DNA of 64,000 nt from UBA1952 sp965246905 (GCA_965246905.1 CBDFFZ010000031.1:1-64000), one strand, 5' to 3'; counted from the first letter of the stretch, positions 36,577 to 46,733 are shown. Notes: generated by a model from the sequence alone, not told the origin. Program-made: numbers and translations.

Positions 36577-38699
36577 TTAACTGATCTGCCCCAGAAAGAA
36601 GACTGCCCTTGCTGCATCAATAATGCGCGTAGCGCCGCATGTTCGGGCAAGGAAAGGTTTGTATCTTTCCCAATAAGCCATTGCGCTGCCTGCCGTGCCT
36701 CCTCCATGAGCGCGGCATCATTTACAATATCAGCCAACGGAATTTAAGTGCGCCACTTTGCCGGGTGCCATACATATCGCCGGGACCGCGAAGCTGCAGA
36801 TCCTGCTCTGCAATGATAAAGCCATTGGTAGTGGACGTCATAATGTTCATACGCTTCTTACTATCCTCACTTACTTTGCTGCCCGTAAGGAGGATACAAT
36901 AAGATTGTTCGGCGCCACGCCCTACACGGCCACGCAACTGGTGCAACTGTGATAGCCCAAAACGCTCGGAGCTTTCCACCAGCATTACGCTGGCATTCGG
37001 CACATTTACGCCAACTTCTATCACTGTTGTGGCTACTAAAATATGCGCTTCACCGGATACAAAACGCTCCATGTTTGCGTGCTTTTAACGCAGGCTCCTG
37101 CCGGCCGTGTACCATGGCAATATTGTATTTATGATCCGGGAAGAAGGTTTTAACCTGTTCATATCCCTCCGTAAGGCTTTCAAAATCCAGTTTTTCGCTT
37201 TCTTCTATCAGGGGATAAACGACATATGCCTGCCGGCCTTTATCAATTTCGCTACGGATGAAATCCATAATCTGTGCCCGGTGAATGTCGGTGCGATGGA
37301 TCGTTTTGATCTCCTGCCTCCCCGGTGGGAGCTCATCAATTACCGATACTTCCAAATCGCCATAAAGGGTCATGGCCAACGTGCGCGGTATAGGCGTTGC
37401 CGTCATTACGAGAATGTGCGGCGGCAGGTTATTTTTCTTCCAGAGCTTAGCACGCTGGCCTACGCCAAAACGGTGCTGCTCATCTATTACGGCAAATCCA
37501 AGATTTTTATATTGCACCGGATCCTCGATCAGCGCATGAGTACCAATTGTTATAGAGACTGTTCCATCTGCCAAACCGGCAAGAATGCCTTTTCGCTCTT
37601 TGCCTTTAATGCTGCCGGTAAGCAAAGCTACCTTAACCTGCATAGGCTCAAGCAAAGTTTTAACCGACAAATAATGCTGCCTTGCCAAAATTTCGGTTGG
37701 CGCCATCATACAGCACTGGTAGCCATTGTCCAAAGCAATTAACATTGCCAATACCGCTACAATCGTTTTACCACTACCAACATCTCCCTGCAAAAGCCGG
37801 TTCATCTGTCTGCCGGTAGCGGTATCATTGCGTATTTCTTTTACCACGCGTTTTTGGGCGCCTGTTAGCGGGAATGGCAGGTATTTACTGTAAAAATCAT
37901 TGAAATGATCCGCCACTTTGCCAAAAATAAAACCTTGCTGTACCGTATGCTGCTGGCGAATACGTGCTACGGCCAATTGCGATAGAAAAAGCTCCTCCCA
38001 TTTCAAGCGGGCAATGGCGGCCTGGAGCTGCTCCTCGGTTTTAGGAAAATGAATCCAGTGCAGGGCCTCAGCTCTTGAAGGGAATTTTAGCTGTGCAAGA
38101 AGCTCCTCCGGCAGAATTTCAGGAATATCCTGCGGCTTTATCTGCTGGAAAAGGGCCAGCGTAAGGCGCGCAAAAGAACGGTTGGAAATGCCACGCCCCA
38201 TAAGCTTTTGGGTAGTAGAATACATAGGCTGCATTCCCGCTACGGTTGGCGCGGTTGCAAGGCCCTCTACCTCCGGGTGCGCCATGCTCGCGGTTCCATT
38301 AAAAAAGCCGACTTTTCCGAAGATGACATATTTGCTGCCATCTGTAATCGTTCTGAAAACACCTGCCCGGCCCTGGAACCAAAGGAGCTCCATACGCCCT
38401 GTTTCATCATAAAAAGTAGCAGTAACCCGACGCTTCGGTCCCTGGCCTTCTTCGCTTAGATTTACAATGGTACCGGAAAGCTGCACATAATCCATTTCCG
38501 GGGTCAGGTCAGCTACTTTGGTGAAACGGGTACGATCATAATATCGGTAGGGATAATAGCCTAAAAGATCCCGGAACGTGGCAATTTCGAGCTCGGATCG
38601 AAGCAGAAGGGCACGTTGCGGGCCAACGCCTTTCAGGTATTCTACCGAAGAATCTAATATTGAAGGGTGGGGGCTGATGGGTATTGATTTGCTGGCCCA
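36577..38699 (-). pseudogene. recG: ATP-dependent DNA helicase RecG, several frameshifts
   Basis: Joined pieces give a full RecG of about 700 aa: EYLKGVGPQRALLLRSEL and the wedge/OB domain, Walker A LLQGDVGSGKTIVAV, Walker B VIDEQHRF, MTATPIPRTLAMTLYGD, then MERFVSGEAHILVATTVIEVGVNVPNA and HQLRGRVGRG. The frame shifts near 37085 (after GRQEPALKA), near 36738 (before ADIVNDAAL) and near 36590 just before the natural end FLGQIS. No ATG, GTG or TTG start is found in frame upstream of EYLKGVG before a stop at about 38703. RecG normally remodels stalled forks and should be needed for fitness. Confidence 0.85.
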
Positions 38700-38757
38700 A
38701 AATTATTTTTTCTAATAGGATTTAATGCCTGTCGAAGGAATCATTTTGCCATTATTA

Positions 38758-39276
38758 TTACCTGTTCAAAAAATATTCTTTAAACCCGGCGATCTCACTA
38801 CTTTCTGTTTCAAGGTATTTACCAAATATATTGTCGCCTACTTGTTTTTGCAATGCAGATATTCCTACGTCTATTAATCGCAGGCCGGTTGTAGTAAGCA
38901 GGATATTGTCATAAGCGAGTCCGCCAATGTTTGAAGGTCTTTTCAAATCACGATGCACGAACCCTGCCTGATGCAATTGTTGTAGCTCATCTTCAAAAAT
39001 ATCCAGCCATAGCGCTCTAATTTCTACTTCGTATGCCCTGAAATCTATAGGATAAATGCGCTCCATAACCAGCATTTCAGCTTGCAGAAGCTCATTGTAT
39101 TCTAAGCGGATAAATTTGACCACCAAATTATTCACTGAATTGGCAAACTGCATTTTTCCCGCCTCGCTGCCTATTTCTGAGCGCGTATCGCCTGCATACA
39201 ATTTCCCAACTTCACTTTCGCCCAATACAATTACGGTGTTGTTTGCGCCGGCAGATAGTTTTCGTGGATATTGCAT
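38758..39276 (-). CDS. small kinase-like protein
   Basis: A 172-aa protein with protein-kinase-like catalytic motifs: the catalytic loop HRDLKRPSN near residues 105-113 and LIDVG near 136-140 in place of the DFG motif. An upstream VVKFIRLEYNELLQAEMLVMERI could supply the Lys and Glu pair of the N-lobe. It is far shorter than a full kinase (about 260 aa), lacking a glycine loop and most of the C-lobe. It could be a minimal kinase or pseudokinase. It stands between recG and exbD. Confidence 0.6.
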   Translation of the reverse strand: MQYPRKLSAGANNTVIVLGESEVGKLYAGDTRSEIGSEAGKMQFANSVNNLVVKFIRLEYNELLQAEMLVMERIYPIDFRAYEVEIRALWLDIFEDELQQLHQAGFVHRDLKRPSNIGGLAYDNILLTTTGLRLIDVGISALQKQVGDNIFGKYLETESSEIAGFKEYFLNR

Positions 39277-39330
39277 ATCAATTTATCTTTCTATCGGTTG
39301 CAACATTAATCAAAGCAGATAGCCTAACCA

Positions 39331-39738
39331 TTACTTCTCTTTCCCCACCGCAAGCACTGTACGCAGCTTCTGCATCCGAGCTGCTTTCATCACGGTTACA
39401 ATGCTTTCGGCATCGGCTTTCTTATCTGCATTGATAACTACAGTTTGCTCTGCATCCTGCTTTGCCTTACTGGCAGCCACGCCAATAGCACCCGATAAAG
39501 AGTCCTTTAAAACTACCTTCGTGCCTACATAGAACTGCTGTGCAGAGTCTATGGAAACTACCACCGTTTGCTTACTTTTAGTATCGCTCTTAGCCTTTGG
39601 GTTAGTAAGCTTTATCACATTCGGGTTTGCCAGCGTCGATACGATCAAAAAAAAGAAAAGGAGGATAAACAGGATGTCATTCAGCGTGCCGGTATGTGGC
39701 CCCTCATCATGCGGGCGAAGCGTTTTTCTTAAATTCAT
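39331..39738 (-). CDS. exbD: ExbD/TolR-family energy-transducing protein
   Basis: A 135-aa protein from ATG 39738 (MNLRKTLRPHDEGPHTGTLNDILFILLFFFLIVSTL). A short cytoplasmic N-terminus with the key Asp of NDILF entering the single membrane helix is followed by a periplasmic alpha/beta domain (VVINADKKADAESIVTVMKAAR). It partners with the ExbB/TolQ gene upstream to power TonB or Tol functions, which fits the TonB receptors in this window. The frame extends to 39810 but that part is repeat-derived. Confidence 0.85.
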   Translation of the reverse strand: MNLRKTLRPHDEGPHTGTLNDILFILLFFFLIVSTLANPNVIKLTNPKAKSDTKSKQTVVVSIDSAQQFYVGTKVVLKDSLSGAIGVAASKAKQDAEQTVVINADKKADAESIVTVMKAARMQKLRTVLAVGKEK

Positions 39739-39740
39739 TC

Positions 39741-39843
39741 TTTTTATGGAATTTGGAACTCGGAATTTGGAATTAGGATGGATTTTGTAGGAAGCGGCAA
39801 CACAGGCCAAATTCCCAATTACAAATTACAAATTCCATAAAAA
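39741..39843. repeat. 15-bp inverted repeat between exbB and exbD genes
   Basis: TTTTTATGGAATTTG (39741-39755) is the exact inverse of CAAATTCCATAAAAA (39829-39843). Between them are further ggaatttgg copies. The whole gap between the two genes is this element, which looks like a small Bacteroidota intergenic palindrome or MITE-like insert. Confidence 0.7.
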
Positions 39844-40536
39844 CTACTTAGCCGGTTCCATTAAAATATCTACAAATTCTGCCGAGGCTACTTCCATGCG
39901 GTTTACCTGGCGGGCGAGCTGCGCATTCAGCGCTTTATAGGCTATGTACGATATAAGGCCAATAATAAGTCCGGTAGCCGAAGTAATCATCTTGGTATAA
40001 ATACCGCCTGCAAAGCTCTGCAGCTCAAAGCCCTGATGCTGGATGTCAAAGAACAGGATTAGCATGCCCACAATCGTACCCAGGAAACCAAACATCGGGG
40101 CAATGCTTGAAATAGTGGCAAGCACGGAGATATTTTTCTCCAGCTTAAAGATTTCCTGTCTGCCGGTTGCCTCCATAGATTTTTCGATCTGGTCAATGGG
40201 TTTACCGATACGGGTAATGCCTTTCTCCACCATCCGTGCTTCGGGCGAAGCCGAATTGCGAGCGAGCGATTTTGCCGCCTGCAGATTACCCCCAATTATT
40301 TGCTCTTTTATGCGGGGCATAAAGCTGTCGTCCTGCGCTTTAGCCCGGCGCAGTGCCAGGAAGCGCTCTACAAAAACATACACCATTATTATGGAGCAGA
40401 TGAGCAGCGGAATCATGAGCAATCCGCCTTCCTTCAGCAGGTAAAAAATGGAAATTTTTTCGGGGGCAGGTGCCAGCGAATTAGCGGCGGCTGCGATAGA
40501 CGTATCTGCCTGGAGCAATAAGGTGAGCAGGTGCAT
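39844..40536 (-). CDS. exbB: MotA/TolQ/ExbB proton channel protein
   Basis: A 230-aa inner-membrane protein with three hydrophobic helices: about 30-52 (GGLLMIPLLICSIIMVYVFVERFLAL), 135-158 (LATISSIAPMFGFLGTIVGMLILF) and 178-200. The loop with SPEARMVEKGITRIGKPI and the last helix with SATGLIIGLISYIAYKAL are family features. It forms the proton channel with ExbD, 105 bases downstream beyond a palindromic element. Confidence 0.88.
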   Translation of the reverse strand: MHLLTLLLQADTSIAAAANSLAPAPEKISIFYLLKEGGLLMIPLLICSIIMVYVFVERFLALRRAKAQDDSFMPRIKEQIIGGNLQAAKSLARNSASPEARMVEKGITRIGKPIDQIEKSMEATGRQEIFKLEKNISVLATISSIAPMFGFLGTIVGMLILFFDIQHQGFELQSFAGGIYTKMITSATGLIIGLISYIAYKALNAQLARQVNRMEVASAEFVDILMEPAK

Positions 40537-40667
40537 TGATGATTTTTGGGATAGCTACAAAAGTAAGGTGATAAGGCGCAAATGTGCGGAGGCGAAAATA
40601 CAGGATTAGCACAAACAGGAAAGCCGGCAGCTAATAAACTACCGGCCCCCAATAATATTGCACTGCT

Positions 40668-41096
40668 TTATGAAATGGTTACTACTTCGATATCGAAGGT
40701 AAGGGCCTGGCCGGAAAGTGGATGATTAGCATCGAGCACAATATGGTCTTCTGCAACTTCTGCAATAACCACTGGGAATACGTGGCCCTGATCATCGCTC
40801 ATTTGGAGCTCCATACCTATTTCCGGCACCATATCCTCTGGAAACTCCGTACGCGGCACCTGGATGAGCATATCCTGATTGCGTTCGCCATACGCGTTTT
40901 CTACAGATATATTTACCTTCTTTTTATCGCCTACCTTCATGTCCAGAACGGCATCGTCGAAGCCTTTGATCACCTGGCCTTCACCAACTTTAAATTCAAG
41001 CGGCGCACGGCCTTCAGATGAATCGAACATTTCACCGCTATTGAGCGTACCCGTATAGTGAACGCCAACTGTATTACCTTTTTGTACTGTATCCAT
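40668..41096 (-). CDS. FKBP-type peptidyl-prolyl isomerase, SlyD-like
   Basis: A 142-aa protein from ATG 41096 (MDTVQKGNTVGVHYTGTLNSGEMFDSS). The FKBP fold is interrupted by a SlyD-like insert-in-flap domain (about 70-130: VNISVENAYGERNQDMLIQVPRTEFP ... HPLSGQALTFDIEV). It has no His-rich metal tail. Predicted to be a cytoplasmic folding catalyst and chaperone. Confidence 0.9.
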   Translation of the reverse strand: MDTVQKGNTVGVHYTGTLNSGEMFDSSEGRAPLEFKVGEGQVIKGFDDAVLDMKVGDKKKVNISVENAYGERNQDMLIQVPRTEFPEDMVPEIGMELQMSDDQGHVFPVVIAEVAEDHIVLDANHPLSGQALTFDIEVVTIS

Positions 41097-41198
41097 AATG
41101 CTTTTGTTAGAATTAAAAAACGCGCCGAAGGTACGGTTTAGATTCAAAAACGAGAGATTATCTTTAAGGTCTTAAAACCCGTTATTGCTTAATTACTG

Positions 41199-42416
41199 AT
41201 GATCCATATTTTTGAAAAAAGAGGCCGGGTGAAAAAAAAGGTTTTGAATAATAGTGGGACAGGATGGTGGTGGATATTGATCCTCATGGCCGTTCCATTT
41301 ATTGGAAATACCCAACGCATCCTACCTGGAGCAGAGAATTTGGCTCAATATTTACCACTTTTAGAGGGCAAAAGGGTAGCATTGCTCATAAATCAAACCT
41401 CGCGCATTGGCAATACACTGCTCGCAGATACCTTGAAAAAGCGTAGCGTAAAGCTCGTAAAGATTTTTGTGCCGGAGCATGGTTTCCGGGGTACTGCCAA
41501 TGCTGGAGCACACATTGGAAATAGCCGCGATAGTGCAACTTGGCTGCCGGTGATTTCGCTTTACGGAGACAATAAAAAACCAAAACCTTCGCAGCTCGAA
41601 GATGTAGATATAGTCATATACGATCTACAGGATGTCGGTGTACGATTTTTTACATATATATCCACATTGGAATATATGCTTGAAGCATGTGCCGAAAACA
41701 ATAAGCAAATCATCATACTCGATCGGCCGAATCCGAACGGCAGCTATGTGGATGGGCCCGTATTACAACCATCTTTAAAATCTTTTGTAGGGATGCAGCC
41801 TATTCCAATAGTGTATGGAATGACACCCGGTGAATATGCGCAGATGCTTCAAGGAGAAGGTTGGTTCAATAAGGCTAAGCAGTTGAATATGAGGGTAATT
41901 TTATGCAAAGGCTGGGATCATAATAGCAAATACCAGTTGCCGGTTCCGCCATCCCCCAACTTACGAACTCCCGAAGCTATTGCACTATATCCATCATTAT
42001 GCCTTTTTGAAGGGACTGTAGTCAGCGTTGGTCGCGGTACAGATAAGCCCTTCGAGCAGTGGGGCCATCCATTATTAGCTGGCAAAACAACGGACAGCTT
42101 TCGGCCTGCTTCTGTAGTCGGCGCTACTAACCCGCCATATGAGGGCAAAACGTGCTATGGAGTAAACGTTGGGGCAATCAGAAAAATAAAGGAATCAGGG
42201 TTTGTATTAGATTGGGTGTTGCAGGCTTACCATCTCTTTCCTCAAAAAGATAAATTTTTTAATTCTTTTTTTGAAAAGCTTACAGGTACTACTTTATTAA
42301 AGCAGCAGATAGAGCATAATATGCCCGACGAATCTATTTATAAAAGCTGGCAGCCCGAGCTCAAAGCATTTAAGAAAATACGAAAGAAATATTTGCTCTA
42401 TAAAGATTTTGAATAG
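41199..42416 (+). CDS. NamZ-like exo-beta-N-acetylmuramidase (DUF1343)
   Basis: A 405-aa exported protein: a basic N-terminus and membrane segment at about 23-38 (WWWILILMAVPFIGNTQ), then LLEGKRVALLINQTSRIG, VKIFVPEHGFRGTANAG, DIVIYDLQDVGVRFFTYISTLEYMLEACAE and LDRPNPNGSYVDGPVL, all typical of DUF1343. NamZ of Bacteroidota cleaves terminal MurNAc from peptidoglycan fragments for recycling. ATG 41199 is the first start; GTG at 41229 (VKKKVLNNSG) gives a shorter signal. Confidence 0.88.
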   Translation: MIHIFEKRGRVKKKVLNNSGTGWWWILILMAVPFIGNTQRILPGAENLAQYLPLLEGKRVALLINQTSRIGNTLLADTLKKRSVKLVKIFVPEHGFRGTANAGAHIGNSRDSATWLPVISLYGDNKKPKPSQLEDVDIVIYDLQDVGVRFFTYISTLEYMLEACAENNKQIIILDRPNPNGSYVDGPVLQPSLKSFVGMQPIPIVYGMTPGEYAQMLQGEGWFNKAKQLNMRVILCKGWDHNSKYQLPVPPSPNLRTPEAIALYPSLCLFEGTVVSVGRGTDKPFEQWGHPLLAGKTTDSFRPASVVGATNPPYEGKTCYGVNVGAIRKIKESGFVLDWVLQAYHLFPQKDKFFNSFFEKLTGTTLLKQQIEHNMPDESIYKSWQPELKAFKKIRKKYLLYKDFE

Positions 42417-42441
42417 TAGCTTAAACCCCTGAAATCTTTGC

Positions 42442-45400
42442 ATGTTCATCGCCCTCTATAATTTCTTCCGCCGTTTTCCGGCACTCTTCTGGGGCATTTT
42501 CCTGGCCACTTTCGGCCTGTTCGGCTTTTTCGCTTCGCGGATAAATTATGCAGAAGACATTACCAGCATGCTGCCGGATAGCAAGGCGATCCATGCAATG
42601 AATGACGTAATTTCCCATACGCAGGCGGGCGAACAGGTCATCTTCGTCCTTTCCTTTAAGGACAGCACCATTGAAGACCGCGATAGTCTTATTGCCACTT
42701 CTACAGATTTCTATACCGGGATGCAGCACCGCACCGGCAAATGGATCGATACTGTAAGTATGCAGATTGGCGGAGGCGCGGAAGAACAGATGCTGGGCAT
42801 TTTTCAGAATAATCTTCCACTTTTTCTAACTGAGCAGGATTTTAAAAGCATTGATACCTTACTTATACCGGATCATATAAAAACAACGCTTGAGGCAAAT
42901 CGCAAAATCCTGCTTTCGCCGGCAAGCGTAGTCTATGCACAAATGGTAGCATCGGATCCTGTAGGGATGAGCCGGCTAGTGTGGAGCAAGCTCGCGGCAC
43001 TACAATTCGATCCCGGCTATGAAACCTATAATGGGTACATTTTTTCCAAGGATGGCCGCCGGCTTACCTTCTTTCTAAAACCGAAAGCCAAGGCCGCCGA
43101 AACAGGCAGGAATACCATTTTCTTCAATGAGCTGAATAGTTATCTAGACGCTTTTCAAAAAGCACATCCTGCTATCCATGTAACTTACTTTGGCGGGCCT
43201 GCGGTTGCTGCCGGCAATGCATCGCAGCTCCGTACCGATACGATCGTTACGCTGAGCGTTACCGTTATTTTAATGATTGCGCTTACTTTTTACTACTTCC
43301 GGCGAAAGCGCACCCCGTTACTAATGCTGGTGCCGGTAAGTTATGGCGCTGCTTTGGGACTGGCTGTTGTTTATCTCGTGCAAGGCTCCATATCCGTTAT
43401 TGCACTGGGCGCAGGCGCTATTGTAATGGGCATCGCAATCGATTATTCCATGCATTTCCTGTCGCATGCACGACATACACACAACATGCGTGATACCATC
43501 CGCGAGCTGCAACAACCGCTTACCATTGGTTCTTTCACCACGATAGCCGCTTTTCTATCTTTAAGATTAGTTCATACTCCGATCCTACGCGATTTTGGCT
43601 TGTTTGCCGCGGCCAGCCTTATAGGCGCAGCATTATGTACCCTCATTTTTCTCCCGCATTTTCCATTAGGCATAGCTGAAGCGCACCCAAGGATAACCAT
43701 TTTTGATAAAATGGCTAAGTGGCAGCCGGAGCGCAATAAATGGCTGTTGCTATCCATTGTATTGATCACCCCGGTTATGATCTATTTTGCATACGGAGTG
43801 CAGTTTGATGATGATCTGATGCACCTGAATTATCTCTCGCCACGTATGCAGCAGGCACAGGATGAGGTAAGTAAGGCAAATGCATTTGCGCTGAGCTCCG
43901 TTTTCCTCGTGGCTAATGAAGCCAATGAAGAACAGGCTTTGCAAAAGCTGGAGACTGTTTCGCCGGCCATTGACTCGCTTATGAAGAAAGGGTGGGTGAG
44001 AAACGCATCTAATCCTGCCTTATTACTACCATCCCAAAAAGAGCAACAGGTTCGCATTGAGCGCTGGCAAACTTACTGGACACCGGAGCGCATCGGGCGC
44101 ATTACAGCGTTTGTGAATAAAGCGGCCATAAAATCTGGCTACAACCCCGCTGCCTTCAATGGTTTTTTTCAATCGCTTGGCAGGAAATATCAGCTCCTGG
44201 ATACAGCATCTACTGCTGCCATGAAAAAGCTTTTTCCGGGCGGATTTTCTGATGAAAAGCATTATGCTGTAGCTGCGCTTAAAGTGGCTCCGGAGCATCG
44301 GAAAGCAGTTTTCGAACTTTTGCAAAAACACACTGGAATAACGGTTACAGACCGGCAACAGGGTGCGATCCAAATGGTAAAGCTATTGAATACGGATTTT
44401 AATAATATTGCGCTTTATACCACTTTCATTGTATTTTTTGCCCTGCTTATAGGTTATGGTCGCATAGAGCTTGCGCTAATTTCCTTCCTGCCAATGGCCA
44501 TCTCTTGGGTATGGATTCTTGGCCTCATGAGCCTGCTCGGATTGAAGTTCAATATAGTCAATATCATTATTTCCACACTTATTTTCGGATTAGGGGATGA
44601 CTACAGCATCTTTACGCTGGATGGGCTGATGGAGCGCTACAAGTTGGGTACGGCAAAACTGGATTCGGTGCGGGCCGCGGTTTATGTGTCTGTATGTACA
44701 GTATTGATCGGGCTGGGAGTGCTCTTGCTGGCAAAGCATCCGGCACTACGGTCTATCGCTTTTATATCAGTAACCGGCATTATCTGTGTGGTTTTTATCT
44801 CGCAGACTTTGCAGCCTTTTCTTTTTAATATTTTTATTCAGAACAGGGCAGATAAGAAACTTTTGCCATTTACTGCCTTTAGCTTTCTGAGATCCATTTT
44901 TGCTTTCGTTTATTTTTTTACCGGCGCGTTTGTACTTACGCTTCTTGGAATTATTTTTATCAAACTCTGGCCTTTTAATAAAGAAAAGGGAAAATTGTAC
45001 TTCCATACCTGGCTTAGTCGCTATACCTGGAGCCTGATGCATATTATGCTGAATGTTCGCAAGCGTTATATCCGTAAAGAAATTGCCGATTTTTCTAAAC
45101 CTGCTGTTTACATTGCCAACCATTCCTCCTTTCTGGATATTTTAATTACTACAGGATTTAATCCACGGCTTGTATTGCTTACCAACCGCTGGGTATGGCG
45201 CTCACCGGTTTTTGGGAATGTGGTGCGCATGGCAGAATATTACCCGGTTGCCGATGGCGCGGAAGATAGTCTGGCGCCCTTGCAGGATCTTGTAGCCCGC
45301 GGCTATTCTATTGTAGTTTTCCCCGAAGGCACGCGCTCTTTTACCGATAAGATCCAACGATTTCATAAAGGCGCTTTTTTTATCGCCGAAAGGCTTGGGC

Positions 45401-46260
45401 TGGATATCGTGCCGCTCGTGCTCCACGGAGTTCATTATACCATGCAAAAAGGCGATTGGTTGCTAAAGAATGGCACATCATCCGTTTACTATAATGCCCG
45501 CATTCCATGCGCTGATACTACGTTTGGCACTACTTACAGCGAGCGGGCAAAAGGATTTAGCCGCTGGTACCGGGCTGAGCTGGAGCACATTAAGGAGGTC
45601 GAAGAAACACCTTCCTACTTCCGGGAGCAATTATTGCGAACCTTTACCTATAAAGGCCCATTGCTCGAATGGTATTGCCGGATTAAAACTGCTTCCGAGA
45701 AAAATTATGAGCAGTTTCATAACCTGCTGCCACGAAATGGCGCGTTTTATGATCTCGGCTGCGGTTATGGCTTCATGACCTACATGTTGCATTGGGCAGC
45801 ACAGGGCAGAAGTTTTACCGGCGTGGATTATGACGGAGAAAAAATTGAAGTTGCACAAGGTAATTTCCTGCGCGATAGCCGGATAATTTTTGAACAAGGT
45901 GATCTAACTACTTATAATCTCGGCGCCTGCGATGGCATCATCATCAGCGATGTGCTTCATTACCTTTTGCCGGAGCAGCAGGAAGCACTATTGGAAAGAT
46001 GCATTACAGCGCTGAATGCTGGTGGGAGATTAATTATCCGGGATGGCATAAAGGAACTGGAAGACCGCTTTAAAGGAACGAAGCTTAGTGAGTTCTTTTC
46101 CACCAAAATGTTCAAATTCAATAAAACAAATAATGATCTCCACTTTCTAAGCAGGAAATTCATTGAAGATTTCAGCGAAAAGCACCATCTTAAAATGAGT
46201 ATTGTGGATAATGCAAAGTTTACCAGCAACCTGATCTTTGTACTGGAAAAGCAGTTATAA
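42442..46260 (+). CDS. three-domain protein: MMPL exporter, acyltransferase, methyltransferase
   Basis: A 1272-aa fusion. Residues about 1-830 form an RND/MMPL lipid exporter: two halves of helices with GAIVMGIAIDYSMHFLSHA and FGLGDDYSIFTLDGLMERY. Residues about 870-1060 form a PlsC-type acyltransferase: NHSSFLDI (NHxxxxD) and FPEGTRSF. Residues about 1120-1272 form a class I methyltransferase: FYDLGCGYGFMTYML and GVDYDGEKIEVA. Related fusions occur in flexirubin/aryl-polyene gene sets of Bacteroidota, but no polyketide genes lie nearby. It may acylate, methylate and export a lipid for the outer membrane. Confidence 0.85.
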   Translation: MFIALYNFFRRFPALFWGIFLATFGLFGFFASRINYAEDITSMLPDSKAIHAMNDVISHTQAGEQVIFVLSFKDSTIEDRDSLIATSTDFYTGMQHRTGKWIDTVSMQIGGGAEEQMLGIFQNNLPLFLTEQDFKSIDTLLIPDHIKTTLEANRKILLSPASVVYAQMVASDPVGMSRLVWSKLAALQFDPGYETYNGYIFSKDGRRLTFFLKPKAKAAETGRNTIFFNELNSYLDAFQKAHPAIHVTYFGGPAVAAGNASQLRTDTIVTLSVTVILMIALTFYYFRRKRTPLLMLVPVSYGAALGLAVVYLVQGSISVIALGAGAIVMGIAIDYSMHFLSHARHTHNMRDTIRELQQPLTIGSFTTIAAFLSLRLVHTPILRDFGLFAAASLIGAALCTLIFLPHFPLGIAEAHPRITIFDKMAKWQPERNKWLLLSIVLITPVMIYFAYGVQFDDDLMHLNYLSPRMQQAQDEVSKANAFALSSVFLVANEANEEQALQKLETVSPAIDSLMKKGWVRNASNPALLLPSQKEQQVRIERWQTYWTPERIGRITAFVNKAAIKSGYNPAAFNGFFQSLGRKYQLLDTASTAAMKKLFPGGFSDEKHYAVAALKVAPEHRKAVFELLQKHTGITVTDRQQGAIQMVKLLNTDFNNIALYTTFIVFFALLIGYGRIELALISFLPMAISWVWILGLMSLLGLKFNIVNIIISTLIFGLGDDYSIFTLDGLMERYKLGTAKLDSVRAAVYVSVCTVLIGLGVLLLAKHPALRSIAFISVTGIICVVFISQTLQPFLFNIFIQNRADKKLLPFTAFSFLRSIFAFVYFFTGAFVLTLLGIIFIKLWPFNKEKGKLYFHTWLSRYTWSLMHIMLNVRKRYIRKEIADFSKPAVYIANHSSFLDILITTGFNPRLVLLTNRWVWRSPVFGNVVRMAEYYPVADGAEDSLAPLQDLVARGYSIVVFPEGTRSFTDKIQRFHKGAFFIAERLGLDIVPLVLHGVHYTMQKGDWLLKNGTSSVYYNARIPCADTTFGTTYSERAKGFSRWYRAELEHIKEVEETPSYFREQLLRTFTYKGPLLEWYCRIKTASEKNYEQFHNLLPRNGAFYDLGCGYGFMTYMLHWAAQGRSFTGVDYDGEKIEVAQGNFLRDSRIIFEQGDLTTYNLGACDGIIISDVLHYLLPEQQEALLERCITALNAGGRLIIRDGIKELEDRFKGTKLSEFFSTKMFKFNKTNNDLHFLSRKFIEDFSEKHHLKMSIVDNAKFTSNLIFVLEKQL

Positions 46261-46344
46261 CCAACCGGCTTTGAAATAAGCGCAGTATGTAGATGGGGTT
46301 ACTACTTTAAACGAATCCACTAAGGTGTAGTCTGAATATAAAAT

Positions 46345-46710
46345 ATGAGAAAGATTTTTGCAGTTTTAATGATTGCGCTCACAATTTCGTCCGCTGCACT
46401 GGCACAGGATAGTATGCGGCAGCGCAGAACCCCGGAAGAGCGCGCGAAGCATCAGGTAGAAATGTTACAGGATTTAAAGCTTACAGAAGCGCAACAACAG
46501 GAAATCTATAAGTTCAATCTGGATTTACCGGCCGGCGACAGGCAAAATGGCGAAGATCGGGAAGCAAGGAAAACACGCAGTAAAGAAATTCGTGAAAAGC
46601 GCGGTGCTGCCTATCAAAAGATCATGACTAAGGAACAATTCGCTCAGTATGAGCGGCTACAGGCGCAACGTCGTGCGCAGAAAATTCAGGATGGGAATAA
46701 GGAAAATTGA
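46345..46710 (+). CDS. small exported charged protein, Spy/DUF4890-like
   Basis: A 121-aa protein with signal peptide residues 1-20 (ending ALAQ). The mature part is helical and highly charged, with RTPEERAKHQVEMLQDLKLTEAQQQEIYKF and MTKEQFAQYERLQAQRR, the LxLTxxQ...I and FxxYE pattern of the Spy/CpxP/DUF4890 group. These act as periplasmic chaperones or stress sensors in other bacteria. It follows the large fusion gene by 84 bases. Confidence 0.7.
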   Translation: MRKIFAVLMIALTISSAALAQDSMRQRRTPEERAKHQVEMLQDLKLTEAQQQEIYKFNLDLPAGDRQNGEDREARKTRSKEIREKRGAAYQKIMTKEQFAQYERLQAQRRAQKIQDGNKEN

Positions 46711-46733
46711 TTTGTAGAAATGGAAAGCAACCA

